DNA from: Oceanisphaera sp. IT1-181
GTDB lineage: Bacteria; Pseudomonadota; Gammaproteobacteria; Enterobacterales; Aeromonadaceae
Length of the DNA stretch: 64,000 nucleotides
NCBI RefSeq assembly: GCF_033807535.1
Contig: NZ_CP136856.1
Coordinates: 2,475,001-2,539,000 of the forward strand
Direction: 5' to 3'
The notes under the pieces were generated by a model. That model worked only from the letters and a program-made list of their open reading frames with translations. It ran no database searches and was not told the origin of the DNA. Position numbers and translations under genes: made by a program. How positions within the stretch are numbered: the stretch's first letter is position 1; each line of letters starts with the position of its first letter. Shown here one piece after another: positions 8,861-17,765 of this stretch.

Positions 8861-9486
8861 TGAAGTCGGTAATGTTATTTGCTGCAAGCTTGCTGGCAGC
8901 TACTTCTGCATGGGCAGGTCCCAAGGTCGAATTAGTGACCAATATGGGCACCATGCAGGTGGAGTTAAACGAAGCGGCCGCTCCGGCGACCGTGGCCAAC
9001 TTTTTACGCTACGTGGATGATGGCAGTTATGAAGGCAGTATCTTTCATCGCTTGATCCCAGGCTTTATGGTGCAAGGCGGCGGCTTTGATACCAATTATC
9101 AGCCGCTCCCAACTTACAGCCCTGTGGTGAATGAGTCGAACAATGGCCTGAAAAACGTCACCGGCAGCATTGCCATGGCGCGCACCCAAGATCCCAATAG
9201 TGCGACTCGCCAGTTCTACATCAACTTTAACGATAACCACTCCCTTAATGGCGGCCGCGCCGCCGGTTATACGGTGTTTGGTCAGGTAACCTTGGGCGAA
9301 GAAGTGTTAGAGAAAATGGCCAAAGTGCCCACCGGCATGAACTTAACCATGCGCGCTCGTGATGTGCCTAAGCAAGATATCGTCTTGCAAAGCGTGCGTC
9401 GCTTAGACCCAGACGCCGTGGAGTCAGGCAGCAAGCCCTCTCAGGCTTACGCCACCGCACCTGCTGCATCAGTAGTCAAAAAGTAA
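8860..9486 (+). CDS. Periplasmic cyclophilin-type peptidyl-prolyl cis-trans isomerase
   Basis: Catalyses proline isomerisation in exported proteins. 208 residues: a signal peptide (MKSVMLFAASLLAATSAWA, cleavage after A19), then a PpiA/PpiB-like cyclophilin domain (about 21-180) with the active-site stretch FHRLIPGFMVQGG carrying R64, and a low-complexity 20-30 residue tail rich in Ala, Ser and Pro. Coupled to yajG by a 1-base overlap and followed 4 bp later by ampG, so the three probably share a transcript. The tail is not typical of the family. Confidence 0.9.
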   Translation: MKSVMLFAASLLAATSAWAGPKVELVTNMGTMQVELNEAAAPATVANFLRYVDDGSYEGSIFHRLIPGFMVQGGGFDTNYQPLPTYSPVVNESNNGLKNVTGSIAMARTQDPNSATRQFYINFNDNHSLNGGRAAGYTVFGQVTLGEEVLEKMAKVPTGMNLTMRARDVPKQDIVLQSVRRLDPDAVESGSKPSQAYATAPAASVVKK

Positions 9487-9490
9487 ACTT

Positions 9491-10891
9491 ATGACGCCAA
9501 TTAACAGCTACACCAAATCCAGCTGGGCTCAGCAACTCGCGATCTATACAGAGCGCCGTGTGCTGACCTTGTTGGCACTGGGCTTTTCTTCCGGCTTACC
9601 GATACTGCTGGTGTTTGGCACGCTGTCATTTTGGTTACGCGAAGCCGGTGTGAGTCGTACTAGCATTGGTTTTTTTAGCTGGGTGGCCTTGGCGTACGGC
9701 ATAAAAGTACTGTGGGCGCCCTTGGTGGACCGGTTTCGACTGCCCCTTCTGGCGCGCCTGATGGGTCGACGACGTAGCTGGATGCTGCTGTCACAGCTTA
9801 TTATTATGGTCGCATTGGCGGGCATGGCTTACTCAGATCCGCAAACCCAGCTGGTGCAGTTAGCGCTGTTTGCCTTAGCCGTGGCTTTGGCTTCGGCGAC
9901 CCAAGATATTGTGATTGATGCCTATCGCATAGAAGCAGCACCGGTGCGTTTACAAGGCGCACTGGCCGCCGCTTATATGATGGGTTATCGCTTAGGCATG
10001 ATCATGGCCGGCGCCGGCGCTTTAGCCGTGGCCGCATGGGCAGGCTCTGACTTAGGCTATGATCCTCTGGGCTGGCAAACCGCGTATCTGTGCATGGCCG
10101 GCTTTATGCTAGTGGGCGTGCTCACTTGCCTGTTATTACATGAGCCAGACGTGGACTTGCACAACCAAGCCAGCAGCCAAGCTTTGCATCGTGAGCAATT
10201 AATCGCGGCGGGCCGTTCACCGCGCGCCGCCAGTGCATTGTCGTTTATGTACAGCGCTTTGGTGGCGCCCTTTCTCGACTTCTTTACCCGCTTTGGTAAG
10301 CAAGCGCTAATTATTTTGGCGCTGATTGCCTGCTATCGGATATCGGATGTGGTGATGGGGGTGATGGCTAATCCGTTTTACGTGGACATGGGCTTTAGTA
10401 AGTCACAAATTGCCACCGTGACTAAAGTCTATGGCGTAATAATGACGCTGGTGGGTGCGGCTTTGGGTGGGGTATTAGTCAGCCGCTTTGGCACTGCACG
10501 CATTCTGATGTTGGGCGCCGTATTAGCGGCCACCACCAACTTAATGTTTGCGCTGATGACCCAATTTGGCCCCAATGTGCAGCTGTTAACGGTAATTATC
10601 TCGCTGGATAACCTCAGTGCCGGTATTGCCACCGCGGCTTTTATTACTTATTTGTCTAGCCTGACCAATGTGGCGTTTTCTGCCACTCAGTATGCGCTGT
10701 TCAGCTCCATTATGATGTTGTTCCCTAAATTTTTGGCCGGCTTTTCCGGCGTGGCGGTGGATACATTTGGTTATGCACCCTTCTTTATCGCCACCGCCGT
10801 GATTGGCCTGCCGGTATTATGGCTGATCTGGCAAGTGCACAACACAGCACCCCGCGCCGAGCACCAAGCTAAAGACAGTGTTGAATTGTAA
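9491..10891 (+). CDS. ampG: AmpG, muropeptide permease (MFS)
   Basis: Imports anhydro-muropeptides released from the cell wall for recycling and, in species with inducible AmpC, for beta-lactamase signalling. 466 residues with about 12 membrane helices. The family motif RVLTLLALGFSSGLPILLVF follows a short cytoplasmic start, and the WAPLVDRF and QDIVIDAYRIE stretches are typical of AmpG. A strong hairpin terminator follows 20 bp after the stop. Together with yajG upstream this mirrors the enterobacterial yajG-ampG neighbourhood. Confidence 0.93.
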   Translation: MTPINSYTKSSWAQQLAIYTERRVLTLLALGFSSGLPILLVFGTLSFWLREAGVSRTSIGFFSWVALAYGIKVLWAPLVDRFRLPLLARLMGRRRSWMLLSQLIIMVALAGMAYSDPQTQLVQLALFALAVALASATQDIVIDAYRIEAAPVRLQGALAAAYMMGYRLGMIMAGAGALAVAAWAGSDLGYDPLGWQTAYLCMAGFMLVGVLTCLLLHEPDVDLHNQASSQALHREQLIAAGRSPRAASALSFMYSALVAPFLDFFTRFGKQALIILALIACYRISDVVMGVMANPFYVDMGFSKSQIATVTKVYGVIMTLVGAALGGVLVSRFGTARILMLGAVLAATTNLMFALMTQFGPNVQLLTVIISLDNLSAGIATAAFITYLSSLTNVAFSATQYALFSSIMMLFPKFLAGFSGVAVDTFGYAPFFIATAVIGLPVLWLIWQVHNTAPRAEHQAKDSVEL

Positions 10892-10910
10892 ATGTTGAAT
10901 GTTGAATGAA

Positions 10911-10947
10911 AAAAAACACCAGCCCAAATTGAGCTGGTGTTTTTTTT
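10911..10947. terminator. Intrinsic terminator between ampG and yajQ
   Basis: A 13-bp stem (10911-10923 with 10933-10945), 9-base loop, and T-runs on both ends make this a likely bidirectional terminator for ampG on the plus strand and yajQ on the minus strand. Confidence 0.9.
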
Positions 10948-10948
10948 A

Positions 10949-11012
10949 GGATCGAATTTATTCGACCGCTTTTAGTTTTACTACGCAAAACCGGCCGGCT
11001 AAAGCGGCCTCT
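10949..11012 (-). repeat. Family A paired-hairpin repeat, degenerate copy
   Basis: Between the terminator and yajQ. The GTTTTAC / GCAAAAC hairpin (10975-10990) is followed by GGCC-9 nt-GGCC (10993-11009) and a worn end. Just upstream (10953-10968) is a second loop of the AATTTATTC type. It reads in the minus orientation relative to the family definition given at 19807. Confidence 0.6.
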
Positions 11013-11035
11013 TCGCGAGCATCGCTACTCACAAA

Positions 11036-11518
11036 TTATTCACGAAAGTTATCAAACTGCAACGGCTGTTCTTGATCGGTGCCACGCAGTAGCGCCATCA
11101 CCTGCTGCAAGTCATCACGCTTCTTACCAGTAATGCGCAACTGCTCGCCTTGAATGGCCGCTTGTACCTTGATCTTGCTGTCTTTGATTTGCTTGATCAG
11201 TTTTTTGGCACTGGGCGCATCTATCCCTTGTTTAAAGGTTGCTTCTTGCGAGTAACGCTTACCGGTATGCACCACATCAGCCAGTTCCATGCAACGCACA
11301 TCTAATTTACGCTGCACCATTTTAGCTTGAAAAATATCAGCCATTTGCTGCAACTGAAATTCAGAATCGGCGTTCAGTTTCACTTTTTCACCGTTCAATT
11401 CAAAGCTGGCGTTTGCTCCTCTAAAGTCAAAACGGGTTTCCAATTCGCGGTTGGCATTCTCGACCGCATTACGCACTTCATTCATCTCTACTTCAGACAC
11501 AATATCAAAAGACGGCAT
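11036..11518 (-). CDS. yajQ: YajQ family nucleotide (cyclic-di-GMP)-binding protein
   Basis: Members bind cyclic-di-GMP or nucleotides; in Xanthomonas a homologue is a c-di-GMP effector. 160 residues, normal length, beginning MPSFDIVSEVEMNEVRNAVENA, with the DFRG and KLDVRC strands and the C-terminal RITGKKRDDLQQVMALLR typical of the two ferredoxin-like folds. The ATG has AGGAG upstream (AAAGGAGCCAGC). Stands alone, divergent from panE. Relevant to the siaABCD module elsewhere in the window only through the shared second messenger. Confidence 0.93.
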   Translation of the reverse strand: MPSFDIVSEVEMNEVRNAVENANRELETRFDFRGANASFELNGEKVKLNADSEFQLQQMADIFQAKMVQRKLDVRCMELADVVHTGKRYSQEATFKQGIDAPSAKKLIKQIKDSKIKVQAAIQGEQLRITGKKRDDLQQVMALLRGTDQEQPLQFDNFRE

Positions 11519-11645
11519 GCTGGCTCCTTTAAACGGTTTTATTAATCGACAGCGATAAAAAAATACACTGGCAACAATGAAATTTCACAGCTAACGTATA
11601 TGATTAACCACACATGCATAATAACAAAATTTAGGGAATAGAGTG

Positions 11646-12542
11646 ATGACGGAATGGACCATTCTTGGAGCGGGGGCTCTAGGCTGTGTTATCGCGGGCC
11701 AACTCCACCAAAAAGGTGAACGAGTTGGTTTTATGCTTTCTGAGCGTCATCGTGGTCACTTTCATCCAAATCTGGATTTAATTACACTCAGTGGCCGCCA
11801 TCAGCTCATTCAAAGCCAACCTCGTTTTCCGGAACATGCACGCAAGGTAGAATGCTTATTAGTGTTCACCAAAGCTTATCATGTGCTCGGCGCCCTTAAA
11901 GAGCTGCAGCATTTACCTAAAAGCACACCGATTATTTTATTTAACAATGGCATGGGTTTAACTGAGCAAGTTAAAGAGTTAATGCCTGATAACCCCTTAC
12001 TGGTTGGCGTTTGTAGCCACGGCGCCATGAAAGAACAAGACTGGCTGGTGCGCCATACCGGCAAAGGCGAAACTTGGTTAGGCGCCTTAAATGAAGCCGG
12101 TAAAGAATGGGCCCATTTGCTTAAGCCTTTAGCTGCATCCTTAGGTCATTGTGAATGGAGTGACGATATTGCCTTGCACCAGCGCAATAAACTGGCCGTA
12201 AATGCGGTTATCAATCCACTCACCGCTTATAACAATATCAGCAATGGTCAATTAGTTGAGCCCAGATTCCATGATGTGATGGAGCAGCTGACCGACGAAG
12301 TTTATCAAGTGATAGCCCGCTTAAACGGCAGTGACGCCGAGTCTAAAGACGCGTTTCGCCGCCGCTTGCAGCAAGTGATAGAAGAAACTGCCATTAACTA
12401 TTCTTCAATGCAGCAAGACTTGGCCAATGGCCGTAAAACTGAAATTGATTACATTACGGGATTTATTCTCAAGCACGCAGACGGCATACCGGTACCAGTA
12501 AGCCAGCAGTTGTATGACGAGATCAAACGCCGCGAAGCGTAA
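11646..12542 (+). CDS. panE: 2-dehydropantoate 2-reductase (ketopantoate reductase)
   Basis: Reduces ketopantoate to pantoate with NADPH in pantothenate synthesis. 298 residues from ATG at 11646; a GTG directly before it (11643) is less well spaced from AGGGA. The Rossmann loop GAGALG is at 8-13, the expected catalytic lysine is K182 in NKLAVNAVINPLTA, and EIDYITGFI near 255-263 supplies the conserved glutamate. It lies divergent from yajQ. Pantothenate can also be imported by PanF encoded at 57.3 kb. Confidence 0.9.
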   Translation: MTEWTILGAGALGCVIAGQLHQKGERVGFMLSERHRGHFHPNLDLITLSGRHQLIQSQPRFPEHARKVECLLVFTKAYHVLGALKELQHLPKSTPIILFNNGMGLTEQVKELMPDNPLLVGVCSHGAMKEQDWLVRHTGKGETWLGALNEAGKEWAHLLKPLAASLGHCEWSDDIALHQRNKLAVNAVINPLTAYNNISNGQLVEPRFHDVMEQLTDEVYQVIARLNGSDAESKDAFRRRLQQVIEETAINYSSMQQDLANGRKTEIDYITGFILKHADGIPVPVSQQLYDEIKRREA

Positions 12543-12614
12543 GGCCGTAAACGGCAATGTTGAATGGTTAATTTTTAATGCTTAATTAACCCTTAACACT
12601 GTGCAGTGCGCATA

Positions 12615-12646
12615 AAAAACGCCATCCGATTAAGGATGGCGTTTTT
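12615..12646 (+). terminator. Intrinsic terminator after panE
   Basis: AAAAACGCCATCC and GGATGGCGTTTTT form a 13-bp stem with a 6-base loop. It lies 73 bp past the panE stop and carries T-runs on both strands. Confidence 0.88.
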
Positions 12647-12679
12647 GTTTGTGGAATTTTTTGGCTGGCCCGTGCGTCA

Positions 12680-12815
12680 GAACCTGCTCCGCAGGTTTTC
12701 GCGACTTAAGCACGCGACTACATTCGTGCAGTATGCAGGTATCGCCGCCGCTTGGCTCTTGGTCTTTAGTTTAGTTTTGCTGCGCAAAACCGGCCGAATA
12801 AATTGGCCTCTACAA
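12680..12815 (-). repeat. Family A paired-hairpin repeats in the panE-thiI gap
   Basis: The 334 bp gap between panE and thiI holds no gene. It contains an isolated hairpin AACCTGC-tcc-GCAGGTT (12680-12697) and a well-preserved unit at 12774-12815: GTTTTGC-tgc-GCAAAAC, then GGCC-gaataaatt-GGCC, then the terminal CTACAA. A 130-codon open frame crossing this stretch is an artefact of the repeat. Confidence 0.7.
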
Positions 12816-12876
12816 GGGCGATCGGCACGGCTTTGGCTCTTAGCCTTTTGTTTAACTGACCGCTTACAGCTGTATG

Positions 12877-14328
12877 TTAAGGCTTATACACCTTCACATT
12901 ATCAAAGCCTTGCTCTTTTAAGTGAATGGCCTGCAAGCGACTCATCACGCCGCGGTCACAATATAAGAGATAGGTTTTGCTGGCGTCTAACTCACTAAAC
13001 TGGCTCGACAGCTTAAAGAAAGGTATCACCTTAATTTCACGGCCAACCACGCTTAAGGGTGCCGCTTCTTCTTCTTCTGGGGGACGAATATCTAAGATAA
13101 CTTCATTAGGCTCGCCGTCGCCGACACTGGCGGTAAATTCCACCTCAGGCAGCACTCGCTTATGCTCAAGAGCGCGAATGTCTTCCACGAATGCGGCTTC
13201 AATGGCGTTCTCAAGCACACTAAAATCAAAGTGGCTTTCTGCCTCTGTCACGCGGCCCAGTTTGGCTTTAATGGTGGGGCTATTAGAAATAACGCCGCAA
13301 TATTCTGGCATTTTTTCTGCATAAGAGGCAGTACCAATCTGGCGCGCGATATTGATAATATCTTGCTTATCAGAGGCTACTAACGGGCGCATGATCAACA
13401 TATCGGTGACTCGGTCAATCACGTTTAAGTTGGTCACGGTCTGGCTGGATACTTGGCCCATGGCCTCACCGGTAACGAGCGCATTAATGGCCAGCTTTTC
13501 TGCCACGGCCGCTCCAGCGCGCATCATCATGCGCTTAAGGATCACGCCCATATAGCCGTTTTCGACTTTTTCTAGGATCTCACCAACCACATCTTCAAAC
13601 GGCACTGAAATAAACTTCACCCGGTGCGAGGAGCCATACTTTTTCCAGAGGTAGTAAGTCACCTCACGCACGCCCGCTTCATGCTCAGGGCCCCCGAGGT
13701 TAAAGAAGCAGTAATGCACGCGGCTGCCGCGCTTAATAAATTGATACGAAGACACACCCGAGTCATAACCGCCGGATATCAGGCTAAGCACGCTCTCTTG
13801 GGTGGCGATGGGATAACCGCCTAAACCTGCATATTGCTGATTCACTAAGTACAAGCGCTCGCCTTCCAGCTCAAGATTCACTTGAATGTCTGGGTTCTTC
13901 AGCTTCACGCCAGCCGTATTACAGCGCTGGTTTAAGCCGCCACCCACATAACGCTCTACGTCCAGCGAGCTAAATACTTGCTGACCACGACGTTTTGCAC
14001 GTACGCAAAAAGTTTTGCCTTCCAGCAAGCTACCAAACGCCAGTTCGGCGTGAGTTAAAATCTCATCGAGTGTGGTAACGGTATGCTCTTGTACTTCTAA
14101 AAAGGACTGTATACCAGGTACACACGCCAAAATATCAATCATGGCTTGGCGATGCTCATCAAGCTGACTGCGCACAATCAACTTGTCCCATTCCGAGCGA
14201 ATTTTGACGTTTTCATCCAGGTGTTTAACCACATTGCGAATGTTGCCTTGCAACAATTTGCACATGCGCTGGCGCACCGAACGACTCTTGATGGTGATTT
14301 CTGGATGAAGCTTGATAATAAATTTCAT
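12877..14328 (-). CDS. thiI: ThiI, tRNA 4-thiouridine / thiazole sulfurtransferase with rhodanese domain
   Basis: Transfers sulfur to U8 of tRNA and to ThiS for thiamine thiazole synthesis. 483 residues: ferredoxin-like and THUMP domains (about 1-165), PP-loop ATPase with SGGYDS at 185-190, and a C-terminal rhodanese domain (about 390-483) with the persulfide cysteine C457. The disulfide partner C344 in PEYCGV is at the E. coli position. Full length of the enterobacterial type. It stands alone, upstream of nothing else in an operon, with a repeat-filled gap on each side. Confidence 0.96.
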   Translation of the reverse strand: MKFIIKLHPEITIKSRSVRQRMCKLLQGNIRNVVKHLDENVKIRSEWDKLIVRSQLDEHRQAMIDILACVPGIQSFLEVQEHTVTTLDEILTHAELAFGSLLEGKTFCVRAKRRGQQVFSSLDVERYVGGGLNQRCNTAGVKLKNPDIQVNLELEGERLYLVNQQYAGLGGYPIATQESVLSLISGGYDSGVSSYQFIKRGSRVHYCFFNLGGPEHEAGVREVTYYLWKKYGSSHRVKFISVPFEDVVGEILEKVENGYMGVILKRMMMRAGAAVAEKLAINALVTGEAMGQVSSQTVTNLNVIDRVTDMLIMRPLVASDKQDIINIARQIGTASYAEKMPEYCGVISNSPTIKAKLGRVTEAESHFDFSVLENAIEAAFVEDIRALEHKRVLPEVEFTASVGDGEPNEVILDIRPPEEEEAAPLSVVGREIKVIPFFKLSSQFSELDASKTYLLYCDRGVMSRLQAIHLKEQGFDNVKVYKP

Positions 14329-14486
14329 AAATTCGACGCGCCTAGCACTGGATAAAAAGACAGATAAAAACTACAAAAATAAAGAAGTACATAAAACTAA
14401 AGCCCGACATTATACATACTTCTGACGAGATTTTGTGCAAATATCAGATCAGCGTTGGGCGTTCAGTACAACCAAACACCAAGACC

Positions 14487-14700
14487 CTAAAGCTATTTTT
14501 GCCACGGAATACACGGACGAAGAGCAAAGAAAACGATAAGTTAAATCCACACTTAAAAACTTTCGGTTTTATCCCTTTTTCCAACGCTCTGCCTCAAGCT
14601 ACCCAAAGGACTTGGTCTTAACATCTAAGAACTTTTCGCACTAATCTCATCTTAACTTTTCTGTGTAATTCCGTGTATTCCGTGGCCAATAAGTCTTTAA
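14487..14700. repeat. Family B MITE-like element, copy 1
   Basis: Fills most of the 381 bp gap between thiI and pomB. The ends are inverted: GCCACGGAATACACGGA at 14501-14517 and TCCGTGTATTCCGTGGC at 14670-14686, extended outward by TAAAG...CTTTA. No open frame inside. Four related copies are at 29.1, 33.4, 39.6 and 47.7 kb. Confidence 0.8.
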
Positions 14701-14709
14701 GAGCTCGTG

Positions 14710-15600
14710 TTAGCGCGGCGCGTTTAAATCCAAGGGCGGTGTAAATTTAGGCTTACCTTGAGAAATAGTAATTTCTACGCGGCGATTGCGACGACGATTA
14801 TCACTGGTGTCATTTTCCGCTAAGGGCCGTGTGCCCGCCATGCCCATCACCACCATTCGCTCTTCGTTAAAGCCGTCCACTTTAAGCAACTGCTCGGCCA
14901 CCGCGAGCGCGCGCTGGGAAGACAATTCCCAGTTAGAACGAAATAGCTCATTACTGCTGCGAATATCATCCGTGTGGCCAGACACTAAAATTTCACCGGG
15001 GATATCTTTGATTAAATCGCCAATTTTGCGTACAACCGGCCAAAATTGCGGCTGCAAAAACGCCGATCCTGAAGAAAAAGAAGCATTTTCTTTAATGCGG
15101 ATCACCACCTGCTGACCCAGCGCTTCTATTTCAATCGCGTCATGCTCTATGGACTCGCTAAGTTCTGCTGCCAGTGCTTGAGCCACCACCATGGCTTGTT
15201 GATCCACCTGTGGCGAGTCTTGTTCAGCGCCATCTTGATTACCGCTTTCTCGGCTTTGGCCCGCGGCGCGGTCAGACTCACCCGGCTGAAAATCCAGCTC
15301 TGCTTGAGTCGAGTCGGTGGTATGCTGCATGATCACGTCTATCGGTGTAGGCTGTGGTTGGCCGGGGCGAAACTCCAGCGCTATCACTGACGTGCCCTTG
15401 GGAATTTCTGACCCCTTTAACTGATTTTGCACGCCAAAGGCGTCTTTCATGCTGCCCGCGACTTGCTTGAACTTAATTACGTCCATTTCGGAAAAGGCGA
15501 GCAAGAGCACGAAAAAGCTCATCAATATGGTCGCTAAATCCGCAAAGGTGGACATCCAAGCCGGCGCACCTGCTGGTGCTTGTTTGCACTTTTTGGCCAC
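14710..15600 (-). CDS. pomB: PomB/MotB, flagellar stator subunit (GTG start)
   Basis: Peptidoglycan-anchored half of the ion-driven flagellar stator. 296 residues: one N-terminal membrane helix with the ion-binding aspartate D21 in TFADLATILMSFFVLLLAFSEMD, a Glu/Gln-rich linker, and a C-terminal OmpA-like domain with GHTDD and NRRVEI. The helix sequence resembles sodium-type PomB more than proton-type MotB, which fits the NQR sodium economy. The GTG start overlaps the pomA stop (TAGTG) and sits behind GGAGGA. Confidence 0.92.
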   Translation of the reverse strand: MAKKCKQAPAGAPAWMSTFADLATILMSFFVLLLAFSEMDVIKFKQVAGSMKDAFGVQNQLKGSEIPKGTSVIALEFRPGQPQPTPIDVIMQHTTDSTQAELDFQPGESDRAAGQSRESGNQDGAEQDSPQVDQQAMVVAQALAAELSESIEHDAIEIEALGQQVVIRIKENASFSSGSAFLQPQFWPVVRKIGDLIKDIPGEILVSGHTDDIRSSNELFRSNWELSSQRALAVAEQLLKVDGFNEERMVVMGMAGTRPLAENDTSDNRRRNRRVEITISQGKPKFTPPLDLNAPR

Positions 15601-16355
15601 TACTCCTCCTTCGACCGCTTATTATCGGCCAAATAGTTTTCTAGCAAGCCTTGTAACACGCGAGGGTTTTGGCCGTCTTGGATGCCTAATACCGCATCTA
15701 AGATTAAAGTGCGATTTAGCCGTTCTTCTTCTGAGCGCAGCTCTAATTTATCGGCAATCGGCAGCGCTATCATATTAGCCAGCATGGCGCCGTATAAGGT
15801 GGTCAGCAAGGCGATGGCCATCGCCGGCCCTATGGCCTTAGGATCATCCATGTTGGCCAACATGGCCACCAAACCAATCAGGGTGCCTATCATGCCCATG
15901 GCCGGTGCCACATCGCCCAGCGCGCGAAAAATTTTTGCGCCTTGCTCTTGGCGCTCGGCGTTGAGGTCAATGTCTTTTTCCAGTGCTTGTTTCACCACGT
16001 TTTGTTCGTGGCCATCCACTAGCATGTCCACGGCTTTTTGTAAGAAGGGATTAGTAATTTCCGCTTCTTCTAACGCTAAAAAGCCGCCTTTACGGGCCGA
16101 GTCGGCCAGCACCACTACCCGCTCGATCAAGTCTTCTGGCTTTTCTAGCTTAAATAGAAAGGCTTTAGCCGCTATTTTAGCCGCACCCAAAAACTGCCCC
16201 AAATTAAACTTCATCATCACCACGAAGAAGGAGCCAACAAACACAATAAAAAACGAAGGCACGTCCGCATACATACCTAGGCTGCCTCCTAGCACCATGG
16301 CCATGCCCACAAAGGCTAATCCACCGATTAATCCGATAATCGTTGCTAAATCCAA
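15600..16355 (-). CDS. pomA: PomA/MotA, flagellar stator subunit
   Basis: Four-helix stator protein that pairs with PomB and couples Na+ flow to flagellar rotation. 251 residues starting MDLATIIGLIGGLAFVGMAMVLGGS, with helices near 5-25, 33-50, 150-170 and 180-200, and the cytoplasmic loop with RKGGFLALEE. The PAMGMIGTLIGLV stretch is family-typical. The first gene of a two-gene operon, divergent from xseB; the same pomAB / xseB-ispA-dxs arrangement is known in vibrios and shewanellas. Confidence 0.94.
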   Translation of the reverse strand: MDLATIIGLIGGLAFVGMAMVLGGSLGMYADVPSFFIVFVGSFFVVMMKFNLGQFLGAAKIAAKAFLFKLEKPEDLIERVVVLADSARKGGFLALEEAEITNPFLQKAVDMLVDGHEQNVVKQALEKDIDLNAERQEQGAKIFRALGDVAPAMGMIGTLIGLVAMLANMDDPKAIGPAMAIALLTTLYGAMLANMIALPIADKLELRSEEERLNRTLILDAVLGIQDGQNPRVLQGLLENYLADNKRSKEE

Positions 16356-16588
16356 AGCAAGGCCCTCATGGCTGATTAAAAAAATAAAGTCACAATGTTG
16401 ACTGAAAAATAGGTGTCAATCTTACCTTGTTACGCACCGCTTTGTCGTCACTGGTGTTATCGGCAGCTTGGCACCTTCTTTAAGCGTTTATCGCTGTTCA
16501 GCCGACACTTCTCTATAATTTTCGCCAAAAGCCGAACGGCAATGGTACTATTGCCCCTTATTTTGCCGTTTAATCACAGAGGATGCCC

Positions 16589-16834
16589 GTGGCTACTAAA
16601 AAACCTGAAAACATGGATTTTGAAAGCGCCCTCGCAGAACTGGAAAATCTGGTCAATCAGCTAGAAGAAGGTGACCTGAGTTTGGAGCAATCGCTTAAAT
16701 CGTTTGAACGAGGCGTGCAGCTAGTGCGCGCGGGTCAACAGCGTTTGAGCCAAGCCGAGCAGCAAGTACAGATTTTATTGCAGCAAGATGATGAGCGACT
16801 CACGCCCTTTGCCACGCTCTCTGAGGAGCAATAA
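16589..16834 (+). CDS. xseB: XseB, exonuclease VII small subunit
   Basis: Regulatory coiled-coil subunit of exonuclease VII, which degrades single-stranded DNA. 81 residues, all helical, with the family signature FESALAELENLVNQLEEGDLSLEQSLKSFERG. GTG at 16589 was chosen because AGAGG lies six bases upstream; the ATG at 16583 directly abuts it. First gene of xseB-ispA-dxs; the stop is 1 bp before the ispA start codon. Confidence 0.93.
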   Translation: MATKKPENMDFESALAELENLVNQLEEGDLSLEQSLKSFERGVQLVRAGQQRLSQAEQQVQILLQQDDERLTPFATLSEEQ

Positions 16835-16835
16835 G

Positions 16836-17744
16836 GTGGCCGAGAGCCAACTGCAGGAGCAGTATCAAGCGCGCATCAAAGCCGTGCTCAACCAAGCGAT
16901 CGCCAAGCTAGGTCCACTCGCGCCTAAGCTCAAAGCCGCCATGGAATACGGTTTACTGCAAGGCGGTAAGCGCGTGCGCCCGTTATTAGTGTATGCCTCT
17001 GCTGACGTATTAAGCCCGCCATACTCGTTGCCAGAACCCAATCATGCGGCTTTGGATGCAGCAGCGGCGGCGGTGGAATGCATTCATGCCTATTCTTTGA
17101 TCCATGACGACTTACCGGCCATGGATGATGACGATTTACGTCGTGGCAAGCCGACCGTACATGTTGCCTTTGATGAAGCCACCGCTATTTTAGCCGGCGA
17201 CGCCCTGCAATCCTTGGCGTTTGAGTTGCTCAGCCAACCTAACTTGGGCTTAACTGCCGAGCGTCAATTACGCATGGTACAAGAGCTTGCCGTGGCCGCA
17301 GGCTATCATGGCATGTGTGGCGGCCAAGCCCTTGATATACAATATGAAGGCCAAGCCATTAACCGCGCGGCACTGGAGCAATTGCATCGCCATAAAACCG
17401 GCGCCTTGATACGGTGCGCCGTACGCTTAGGCGCGCTCTGTGTCACTGACCTGCAAGAGGCACATTTGAGTGCACTCAGCGAGTATGCACAGGCCATAGG
17501 GCTGGCTTTTCAAGTACAAGACGATATTTTGGATATTACCGCCGACACCGAAACGCTAGGTAAAACTCAAGGTAAAGATGTGCTGCAGCAAAAAAGTACC
17601 TATCCTGCCCTATTGGGCCTAGAGGGTGCGCGCAATCTTGCCGACCAGTTATTAGACCAAGCCTTGGCGTCACTGGCTGATATCCCCTACCCTACTCAAA
17701 CACTGGAAGCATTCGCTCACTATATCGTGAACCGCGATTTTTAG
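16836..17744 (+). CDS. ispA: IspA, farnesyl diphosphate synthase (GTG start)
   Basis: Condenses isopentenyl diphosphate with dimethylallyl and geranyl diphosphate to give farnesyl diphosphate, precursor of ubiquinone side chains and undecaprenyl carrier. 302 residues from GTG at 16836, preceded by GAGGAG at the end of xseB; an in-frame ATG at 16788 lies inside xseB and adds a non-family extension. First aspartate-rich motif DDLPAMDDDD and second motif DDILD are present, as are the GGKRVRP and YPALLG stretches. Confidence 0.95.
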   Translation: MAESQLQEQYQARIKAVLNQAIAKLGPLAPKLKAAMEYGLLQGGKRVRPLLVYASADVLSPPYSLPEPNHAALDAAAAAVECIHAYSLIHDDLPAMDDDDLRRGKPTVHVAFDEATAILAGDALQSLAFELLSQPNLGLTAERQLRMVQELAVAAGYHGMCGGQALDIQYEGQAINRAALEQLHRHKTGALIRCAVRLGALCVTDLQEAHLSALSEYAQAIGLAFQVQDDILDITADTETLGKTQGKDVLQQKSTYPALLGLEGARNLADQLLDQALASLADIPYPTQTLEAFAHYIVNRDF

Positions 17745-17765
17745 AGTGAGGACAACAATAAGCTT

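Noticed and set aside
12606..12998. 130-codon plus-strand open frame after panE
   Set aside because: It begins inside a terminator, crosses family A repeats and runs antisense into thiI; it has no ribosome site and no family resemblance.
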